Of a DNA stretch of 64,000 bases, positions 55,203-64,000 are shown piece by piece. The notes under the pieces are model-generated. The model did no database searches. It had not been told where the DNA came from and saw only the letters and a list, made by a program, of their open reading frames with translations. The stretch spans positions 124,001 to 188,000 of the forward strand of contig JAZKJV010009331.1 of assembly GCA_037367405.1 (NCBI GenBank), read 5' to 3'. A program made the translations under genes and the position numbers. Within the stretch, counting starts at the first letter, position 1, and the number at the start of each line of letters is the position of its first letter. Source of the stretch: Ottelia alismoides. Its lineage: Eukaryota > Streptophyta > Magnoliopsida > Alismatales > Hydrocharitaceae.

Positions 55203-58200
55203 TGATAAATCTGTGATTCATCACTCTAAAAGTTAAAATAGAGCTTTGTTCTCGAGTAATTAGCTGCATATCTCCGTTTATTTTGCATTATTCTTATTCG
55301 TGCATTTAGAATTAATGGTCACATTTTAGCATACATAATTGCATTAAATAAGAAGCCAAAATCACTTGTACATATCACATGTATATTCACCATATTTCCC
55401 TTATTTTAATCTATTTTTCATGAACTCGGAATTGAATAAAATCAACTCTATAGTGTATATATTACTAACACTAAAAAATATCTATGAAATACTAATTTGA
55501 AAAATTGACCAATAAAACCCAAACCCTTGTTTGAGACTAAGATCCTTAAAATGTGAATATCTTTCTCATACAGTCTCCCATGAACCCCTACTCTTGAATT
55601 AATGTATGTTTAATTACCTTCAAAATAAGACTAAATTCAACAGAATCGGAGTTTGTATGAGAAACTTGGGTTTTGGGTCCCCTTTATATATTGTGCATAT
55701 GTTTTTTTATTTATCTATTTTATTCCTCTATCTTTCTTAATTATTAAAAATCCAAAAAAATATTAAGTTGTAAATATTTGTTTTATATTTTCTCTAATTT
55801 AATTTGATTTTTATCTTATTTTTAAAAAAATCCACAAAAAATCTACAAAAGCTAAAATGCGATATTTTATACATATAAGGTACGCCCAAAAATACTTTTT
55901 GTACATATGACATTTTTTCAATCCTTTACGAAAGTTGCAGATCTCCTCGAGACGAGCAATTCTGTGTTGACACTTTTTGATCTTACCCCTTTTCTTTTTT
56001 CGTTTTGATTTTTCTTTTGCTTTAATTTTCGATTTGCCAAGGAGCAACATGTGGCAGCTCATAGAGTCGTCTTGTGTCACCACCATTTTTATTATTTATT
56101 CTTTCAAAATCTATTTTATTACATTATCATTTACTTATTTATTTCATTTTATCTTTATTTATATATTACTTCAATTACTAATTATTCATTTATTTATTTT
56201 ATTAATATTATTTAATTTAATTTAATTATTTTATTTATTATTTTATCTTATTTTATTAATTATTTATTATTTTTATTCATTATTATTATTATTTATTTTA
56301 TTTTATTGTATCTGCCACATGGCCACCTATATGCGTGCAACATGGCACCCTCTTCTTCCCCTCTCTCCCCACGCTGTGCCTCGTACGATGCCTCTACTCC
56401 TCCTTCCTCCCCTTGACCCGACCCGCTCGCCCCTCTACAGCTCTATCTCCACTTGCCGGCCACCCCCCTCTTTCTCCATTCCACACCTACACACCTCGCC
56501 CCCCATGCACATGACATACAACCGCCAACCTTCTTCCCTCTCCTCCGATGTTTCCTCTCTCCATATAGCGCACGACAACTGTGTGCCTTCCGTGTCTTTC
56601 TCTCTCTCTCACATTTCGACCCAACTAATTCTACAACTAATTCCGTGTCTTTCTCTCTCTCCCCATTTCCTCCCATCTCTCCTGCAACTACCCCCGACCA
56701 ACCACCTGTGTACGATCTCAATCTCCCTTCGCATTTCCCGCGTTGAGCTATACGACCTGCAAACTGCAATTGTCCATAAAACTGAGAGCATCTTCGATTT
56801 TGCACCTCATCCGCCCTTAGTGGCTCCAGGTCCGGAGAGGGTACGATTACAACGTTGCCTTCCTATGTTGCAACGATGGAGAGCCCTACTGAGTCAAGGC
56901 GAGATCCAAGGCTACTCTAGTCCTTGTTGCAACATAGCTTTGCTACTGCTCGTGAAGCCTCAAAACTCCATTTGCTAGAGCACTTCAAGGCTACAACTCC
57001 AGCATTTATTATCGAAACATCGACATCCCAAGGAAAACCCATCGCAGGTAACATCCTTTTCTTTTTCTCTCATTACTTCTTGTTGGTCCTTTATCCCTCA
57101 GCTACTCCCTCAAAACTCCTCTCAAATAGCAACAACCCAGATCTATGATCGAATCACCTTATTTATACACCATTGATCCATGCAACCTCTTTTTTCCTTT
57201 AATTTTTGCAAATGATCGAAATAATTAGGTCATCGATCATCTACACAAACGAGATCTGCCATTCTCAGAGAAAAAGGAGAGAGAGCTCATGGAGGAAGAT
57301 CGGTGACAACGTTCCACCATGATACGAAGTGATGACCTCCTTTGAGGTGAGATCCACGACGATCACCGTCCACGCGTAGCAAGTTTCTCGTCAAACTTTC
57401 CCAGCTTCACGGTGGCTCCGCCACGAAAGGAGTTCAGCATAGCTTCTCCACAATCCGCTGAAACACACATGTAATTTTTCTATTGTCTTATCTCTTTTTT
57501 ATTATATAATGTTATTTTTTTATCTTGGCTATCTTCATTCCTTTTTTAACACCACATCCAAATCAACATCACTCCACTCCATCATCATCATTCACCACAT
57601 GATATCCCCTTCATTCTCCTCTTCATTTTATTAATTGTTTAGAAAAAATTCAAAAAAATCAAAACAATAGCAAATTTAAAAAAAAATAAAAAAGAAACAG
57701 CTGGCCACCTGCCCCCTCTAGTGCAGCCTCCCGTTCTGCTGCACCTCGAGCCCATCCATGCACGCCCTGCCTCCTCCTGTTTTGTGGTCATAGTACACCA
57801 ACGCATGCCCTTGCCCCAGCCCTCCTACGCTTGGAGGAGATCAACCTTATCTCCGTTGCTCTCTATTGTGTTGCCCATGGCCGCACCCACGCGACCGTCC
57901 GCGAACACCGCACTTCCTATGCCGCAGCTCATCGCCAAGGCGTGAGCAGCACATCCAAGACAACTGCCCGCCACCCTTGGAGACACCACCATGCTTAGCC
58001 TCCAAGGCCACTTGCAGCACATCCACGCCACTGCCTCAAGAAGGTTGTGCTTCCCGCTCGCACCTGCGACCTCCACTCCACCCGCAGGTCGCCCTCCCTT
58101 ACCTCCAGCCCTCACTGACGACATGCACCCACTAGCGTGGCCACACCGACCTCGCTTCGAGCTAGTGCCCTCCGCCGACGTGCCCTCGAAGCCCCACGAC

Positions 58201-58275
58201 CTCCGCCAATATTGCCGTCCACAGGGCCCTAGTTGTGGGTTCCAATTTGATAACCCACGTCTCCCAAAGGTCTAT

Positions 58276-58312
<37 letters not shown>

Positions 58313-60400
58313 GAAAAATCACATAGTAAGCTCGTTAAGTTTGTTTAATATTGCAAAGTTCTACTAGGCACAGACATTTTTTGTTAAATTTTTATTTCAT
58401 GTATTGCAAGAACACCCCTACATTTACGCTCTTATTTGGACATCATTTCATCATCATTTCTTTAATACAAAAATATCATCTATATAGCATAAAATTCTTT
58501 TTCTACTGGCTATTTATTTCTAATTTTCTGGGCATTATTTGATTAATTTTAAATCATAGATTGAAATTCATTGAAGGTTACCCATTCATGCTCTGAAACT
58601 TGTATGTATATATTTCTTGTTTTAAAAATTGGCCAACCGGTAACAGCATCCGCCACTCCATGAGCCACCTTCTAGCCTCTCCATTGATCCTGTGGCAAAG
58701 AGATCTGGTTTAGACGAGCCAAGATGAAGGAGAAGATTCGGCAAGATCCTTGGGTTTCAACCAAGTTGTAGTCCTGCAACAGGTGCTGCTCGAGCTTCCA
58801 CACTAGCCAACGTGGTTAAGTGAGGAATTAGGAGCTTTCTAAGCTTCTAGCAACTAAGATTCATCTGTGTTTGTTTTTTCAATCTTTTCAAGCTCTAGGT
58901 TAATCATTCTATCCTTCATGTATTCTTAATTTCTCTGATTTATTGGAGCACATTTATACTCGATTTCACCTATCTGATCACATGCATATCTTTATTATTC
59001 AACCATCATTCATGTGTACTTTCCAGTTAACCTTCTATATTTTTTCATCTCTGTGAACATGGCAATCATTTCCTTCTTCTTGGATAAAAGAAGGACCCAA
59101 CTAGGGCTTCTCCCTCCACTCGCTTTCAACCATCCATTCCATCTCATCAACATCCCAAAATATTCACATAGTCTTGGGCTTTGATTTCCTAACACTTGTA
59201 GGTGAGAAGGGACCTTGACTGATCATAATTTCTGTCGACCTCCGATATCGACATTAGCTACAAGAGTCTCTTCATCGATGAAACCTTCTAGAATAAGTCT
59301 GATTTTCATCAGACCTCTATCATCTTTGTCATGACTCAAGGAAGGTCTCACAACCTTCAAACTTAGAAGAGTCACATGGTGGAGGAATTCGAGCCTTGCC
59401 GGAGCTTTGTTCGAGCGACACCATCCGTAGAGGAGGGGGAAGAACACATCACACAACTGTCATTCAATCTGGACCCCAATATCATATCTAACGATGGTCA
59501 TTCACTGCAACCCTCCACCCAAAGCACCATTTCATGCCGAAGGCTCAGAGCTTCCAAACCTAAGTTGAGGCACTTGCGGGTGACGTGTGGCCTAAGACAC
59601 TCCACCTTGCCTCATTTTGATCGCGTGCAAGGAGCATGCATTTTGTGAAACTTGAAAAGAAGCCTAAGGAAGATAAAAAATTCTAGATAAGTCATGCCTC
59701 TTTGGAAAAATTGTAATAAACCTAAACATGTTTCTGTATTTTCATTTTAGTCTAATTTGGACTATTTTGTAATAAAATAAAACTTTTTTTCTTGCATTTA
59801 TGATCCTACCTTGTTGTATTAATAACTTTTGAACAACTAATCTATTTTTAATGAAATTGGTGTTGTTGGAAAGTTTATTTTACACTCTTTAATTTAATGA
59901 ATCTTAATTGCTAATGTGATCTATATGTTACACACTAAATTTTTGTGTAGTATTTTGTCTATTCAGCCTTATTATTTATGCCAATATGAGTTACAAATAA
60001 GTTGAAGTCATTGATTAATTATTATTTAATTAATTGAATGTGTAAGTATTTAATTTATTTAATTAGGAGCATATTAAGTGTTGTATGTCCTTGTGTGTTT
60101 ATTGTATCATTGTTTGTCATATTAATTAATTGCATAAAAATGTGTCAAAAAATTGCCTCTTCTTTGTGTTTGTTTGCATTGAGCTTGAACTAAAACCTAA
60201 AAATTTCTTAAATAAAATAATTGAATCTTAAATTTAATCAGATAGTTGCTCGTATCCTTGTGTTTCAACCATGGACTTACCCATGTATAAAGTAAAGCCG
60301 AGAACTCTTCATGGAGATTTTCTCTCAGTTTTGTTGATTGTCGGTTGGTCCATGCTATAATAAGAGCCTATTATTATTGACGATTGACAATTCTTCATTG
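55203..60400 (+). repeat. Ath-6: very long Athila-type LTR
   Basis: Starts TGATAAATC with GATTCATCA three bases on. It has an AT-rich 5' third, two GC-rich parts (56320-57000 and 57700-58270), a donor-like GGTGAGATCCACG (57346), a segment at about 59700-59790 that parallels Ath-2 7160-7215, and CTTGTGTTTCAACCATGG (60260), which parallels the end of other Athila LTRs. The end is put near 60400 (TTCTTCA) with low precision. No primer site follows, so it may be solo. A 219-codon open frame in it (56319-56978) is low-complexity and overlapped by antisense frames. Confidence 0.6.
58276..58304 (+). repeat. TTA microsatellite in Ath-6
   Basis: About eight to nine ATT/TTA units at the border between the GC-rich and AT-rich parts of the LTR. 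Confidence 0.8.
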
Positions 60401-60403
60401 AGG

Positions 60404-60555
60404 AGGGGGCGTTAGAAGATGGGGAAGGAGGAGGAGTAGGGTGGTGGAGGAGGTTGGGGAGGGGGAGGAGGGGGCACTGGAGAAGGGGGAACGAGGAGGA
60501 ATAGGGGACGGAGGAGGCTGTGGAGGAGGAGGGGGTGTTCATGAGTGGGAGGGAG
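60404..60555 (+). repeat. G-rich purine block
   Basis: About 150 bases of GGAGG/GGGGA-type sequence with many runs of three to six G. The antisense open frame (Pro/Ser-rich, 77 codons) is only the complement of this. It has potential to form G-quadruplexes. It follows the supposed Ath-6 LTR end. Confidence 0.7.
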
Positions 60556-61238
60556 TTGATGGAAAGACCTTTCTAATCCCCTTTTTAATTTAATTCCATG
60601 TGTGTCCCCAAAGTTAATGTATGTTTGCGTTGTGGATGGATGGCAATTAACCTAAGGGGCACAAGTAATAAAATGACAAGAAGTCAAGGGCAAAACTGAT
60701 ATTCAAAAAAAGGGAGGGTCATAACTGATATTGCAATATCTAAGAGGGGCAACTGATAAAACCCTTATTAGAATGATATTAATAAATTAAAAATGATATA
60801 AAGTGAGGGGTTGTTTTTGTGTTTTAGTAATGATAAAATGGAGAAATAAAATCCATGCATAAAGAGCATCATCGTGGTGTTAAGGCGTATTTTTAGTTTG
60901 CAAATGGATATATATTTACAGAAATTAGATCTAATAGCCAAAACTTGTAAAAATTCCACAGACCTCAGAATGTAATTTTTTTATGATTTCTTTTCTAAAA
61001 GATTGCTCTCGTTTAGATCTACCGTATATCCAAAAATGAGACCAAGATATTAAGCCTATAATTGATTTTGAATTAAACAAATAAATGACACTATGACTTT
61101 AACAATCCATATTGAATCATCCATATTTTAAAAGATATGAATTTTTTACGGAAGATACAACTTGATGTTCTTAATCCAAAATATCACATGCATACTTTTT
61201 AGATCAAAAATAAATATTTTAAAAGCATAGAAGTTATT
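60556..61238. other. Unassigned stretch before Ath-7 LTR
   Basis: Low-GC sequence without a gene. Two similar phrases, AACTGATATT (about 60695 and 60725) and GGGGCAACTGATAAAACCC, suggest an old repeat. As it ends in the polypurine tract of Ath-7 it is probably the 3' interior of that element, but no pol sequence was recognised. Confidence 0.35.
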
Positions 61239-61254
61239 AAGTGGGGGAGGGGGA
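61239..61254 (+). other. Ath-7 polypurine tract
   Basis: AAGTGGGGGAGGGGGA immediately before TGAATATGGGATTCATAG. Position and composition fit an Athila polypurine tract. Confidence 0.6.
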
Positions 61255-61438
61255 TGAATATGGGATTCATAGACTATGTTCTTGCATGTTATGCTATAAT
61301 ATTTAACAAATATATGTAAATATCGAATAATTCTAACTTTTGTAAATACACGCTTAATGAATAAAATACTAAATAAATGATAAAAATACCATAAAAAATA
61401 AAAGAGATATAAAAAAAGGAAGTAAGGTTGTAAATATG

Positions 61439-61490
61439 TGTGTGTGAGTGTGTGTGTGTGTGTATATATATAGAGAGAGAGAGAGAGAGA
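61439..61490 (+). repeat. Compound microsatellite GT-TA-GA
   Basis: GT units, then a short TATATATA, then about ten GA units, in one uninterrupted block. Confidence 0.9.
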
Positions 61491-62761
61491 CTTAGAACCT
61501 AATCTAGAGATCAAGATAATATCTCAGTTTGACTTGGTCGACTAACCAATAAGTAGAAAGAGATAAGAAAATATTAAGAAAAACCACAAAAATAACTAAA
61601 TTTCTACACAAAATGACACAACTACTTACTATTTGTACAAACTTCATCTATATTTGGATAACTAGTGTATATACCTAAATTTATTCACCTAATATAAGAT
61701 AACATTTATTAATATTTATAAAAATTCTACCAAAATAATTGCGTTAAAGTCAGGGGTGAAAATCATCATTGTAAAAGTTGTAAAAGCCAACTTCCCCAAT
61801 TCATAACTATTTACCAAAAATATAAACTAACCAAGATCACATCTAAACTTCTAATTATATATATTAATAATGCTAAAAAATCTTAAGAGTAAATGTGCGA
61901 GTTTCAATTTTTGGGACCGATTGTACAATCATATTCTATGCATATAAAAAATTTTAAACTATAATCTATAAATTAATGAGTAACTCCAATAAACTTTTTT
62001 TTGTATAATGTATGTAGAAGAAAGAGGAATACATAAAAATATAATCTAAACACAACTATGCATAAATACTTATAAATCTTAGAGCCAAAAAGCCATAAAA
62101 CATAACTAATGAACAACATATCTTACTCGTATGAACTCTGAATTGGAAAAACTCACCTTCAAAGTTCATTATATAAAATTATCTATCACATGAAAATGGT
62201 TCCACTAAAAATGGAGTTAATATGCAAAAAGTCAATTTTGGCACTCTATTGTATATTCGTAGAATTGTTTCTCATTTATTTATATCTAATTACTATTATC
62301 TTTTTATGTTTAGTATTTTCTAAATATCGCATTTAATTTTTTTTATAAAAAAATAAAATATAAAAAATAGTAATAATAATTTAAATAAATTGGAAATCCC
62401 AAAACATAAGTATATTTGAACTTTAAAGTACTTATACTTGTTTATTTATACCTTTAAATATTTTTTAAAAATGAAATAAAATAAAATTTAAAATCCTGCA
62501 AGTATATATTAAATTAATAAACATAAAATATATTAAGATATGTGCAAAATTATTACATTAAAATATTAGCATTATTTATATAGGTATAATCTACATATAA
62601 ATTATAATTTATAATTATTTAACCTAACTAATTATATTATTTAATTAATAAAAAAATTCATCAAATAATTTATTAAATTATCAACAATTTTATCTTATTG
62701 ATTTTACTTTAAACGTAATTATTAATTATTATGATATAAAACTTGGGTTTAAAAATAAAGA

Positions 62762-62965
62762 CATGTATTTTCTTCAATATATCCCTCTAATATGTCATTC
62801 TAATTTCGTTAGAAGCAGAGACTCCAATGGTCTTCATCTAGAACAGGTCCACTACAAAGTTCTAAGACCGTTAAAATTACTTGTTCCAGATGGAAGGCAT
62901 AGGAGTCTCTGTTTTTTATTAGATTGGAATGACATATTAGAGGGATGTAGTGATGAAAATACATG
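62762..62965. other. 204-base foldback in Ath-7 LTR
   Basis: The two halves are imperfect reverse complements over about 88 bases each. Perfect parts include CATGTATTTTC (62762-62772) with 62955-62965, ATCCCTCTAATATGTCATTC (62781-62800) with 62927-62946, and CAGAGACTCC (62816-62825) with 62902-62911. Further in, TCATCTAGAACA pairs with TGTTCCAGATGGA apart from one or two bases. The loop is about 28 bases. It resembles a miRNA precursor or a MITE-like foldback in shape; no known miRNA sequence was recognised. Confidence 0.75.
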
Positions 62966-64000
62966 GCTTTATTTTAAAAAAATAAAAAAAAATACAAGAA
63001 AAAAAGGCAGGGGCATCTATGTTGGCTACTCCTAGGGGACAGCTCCATTTTTTCCATATAACTTTGTCAATGTATTTTGTCTCGTAACTTACAGAAATTT
63101 GATAGATGATGTTACCACTCCTGATTAAATGCCCAAGTGCCTGTTAGTTAAATAAGTCAACGATGCCTTCTTCATTCCCTCTCGTTCTTCTATCTTCTTC
63201 CTTTACGTCTTCATTTCTCTCTAAACATGGCCGTTGGGACCACCTCATCACCACCTTCTTATCTGGCAAGAAGCTTTAAACACCTCTCATATATATCAAG
63301 CTTTAGATTCTAGAACCAAACCCATCTACCGTTTCGTCAAATCTACCACCTCTAATTCCTGTATGTGTGAGAGAGAGAAACACTATAAGAGAGTCCTCGA
63401 CCACTTGTCGAGCATGCATGAGAGAGAAACCGAGGTGGAGGAGTGCACGTGATCAGCTGCCGATGAACTCTACGCCACTATGCCCATGCTTCTGCCACTG
63501 TCGGTGCATTGAGGCAATGACCTCGAAGCTCCTCAGAGCTTCGAGCCCAAGCGACCTCATCCAGTTCATTTACAGGTTGATAGTTTTAGTTTCATATTTG
63601 ATTTTGATTTGGGTTTTTTTTTGTTTTCTATTCCATTATTTTGTTTCTAGTTCCTCAATCAGATTAAGTTGATCAGAGGTCATTTCATTCATCATTAGTC
63701 ACCTCCCTCACATGATCATACCTTGGTCCATTTACTGTTCATATCTATCACCCCACATCACTTCATTAATGTTTGACCAAGCGTTGCACCATTGAGTCCC
63801 ATTTGCATCTACAAGTCCTTCATTTTCTAGAGTGAGAAACACCTCGACAACATCAAGATATCTCAAGAATTCATCCCAGTCTGGTCACGTAACATCTGGA
63901 TAAGGTTGATTCACGGTAGTGTCCATGAGAATAAGTCGATATTGATTAGTGCCATCCATCATCGAGCATTGGGAGGATAAGCACCACCTTAATCACATAG

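Larger units (their letters stand above)
61255..64000 (+). repeat. Ath-7: Athila-type 3' LTR, runs off the window
   Basis: Starts TGAAT with ATTCA five bases later. It carries a GT/TA/GA microsatellite (61439-61490), the GACTTGGTCGACTAACCAAT block (61531), an AT-rich stretch parallel to Ath-2 (compare 62150-62250 with 5370-5490), a 204-base foldback, and from 63170 a GC-richer part. There is an acceptor-like TTCATTTACAG at 63575. Open frames in the last part show no recognisable protein. Confidence 0.6.

Noticed and set aside
56319..56978. 219-codon open frame, the longest outside retrotransposon genes
   Set aside because: Pro/Ser/Leu-rich low complexity from a CT-rich LTR part, overlapped by antisense frames of similar quality; no domain visible.
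60309..60542. Pro/Ser-rich 77-codon open frame on the minus strand
   Set aside because: Simply the complement of the G-rich purine block.
63234..63672. Two open frames with a Cys/His-containing segment, as a possible host gene end
   Set aside because: Within the Ath-7 LTR; frames overlap each other in different phases, and no zinc-finger spacing fits.

Overview
The window is plant nuclear DNA made almost entirely of nested LTR retrotransposons. The evidence is Ty1/copia polyproteins with a tRNA-iMet type primer site, Ty3/gypsy polyproteins of Athila type with a tRNA-Asp type primer site, and very long LTRs (2.4 to about 5 kb). This is what pericentromeric or otherwise gene-poor DNA of a large flowering-plant genome looks like. 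I could not name the species. I found no host protein gene, tRNA, rRNA or CRISPR array.

Names used here: Copia-A, -B, -C and Ath-1 to Ath-7. Layout: (1) Ath-1 (minus) runs from beyond the left edge to 54954. It is cut into pieces at 1-1556, 14366-14517, 36609-41024 and 53340-54954. (2) Copia-B (minus, 1557-14365) lies in the RNase H region of Ath-1 and itself carries an Athila LTR, Ath-2 (plus, 4822-7699). (3) Ath-3 (minus, 14518-36608) is a solo Athila LTR in the same RNase H region, 152 bases from Copia-B. (4) Copia-A (plus, 16281-34203, perfect CATGT target duplication) lies in Ath-3. (5) Ath-4 (plus, about 23041-30208), a 5'-truncated Athila copy, lies in the reverse transcriptase gene of Copia-A. 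(6) Ath-5 (plus, 41025-53339), a complete-ended Athila derivative without RT or integrase, lies in the 5' LTR of Ath-1. (7) Right of Ath-1 are a Copia-C LTR fragment (minus, 54955-55176), the long Athila LTR Ath-6 (plus, 55203 to about 60400), a G-rich block, an unassigned stretch, and the start of another Athila LTR, Ath-7 (plus, from 61255 past the right edge). The deepest stack is five layers: Copia-C, Ath-1, Ath-3, Copia-A, Ath-4.

No element looks autonomous. Copia-A keeps a good gag and RNase H but has broken integrase and RT. Ath-4 has the best preserved pol (part of RT, RNase H, most of integrase) and this reads in frame out of the copia pol. Ath-5 has ends, primer site and a gag/protease remnant only.

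The most unusual signals lie outside the proteins. They are a four-unit array of RNA-type hairpins, most followed by runs of G, in the 3' regions of both Ath-4 and Ath-5; a self-complementary LTR terminus in all Athila LTRs; a 40-base perfect palindrome in Ath-2; a 204-base foldback in Ath-7; a G-box and inverted-repeat cluster in the Ath-4 LTR; and apparent leader introns in both the copia and the Athila elements.
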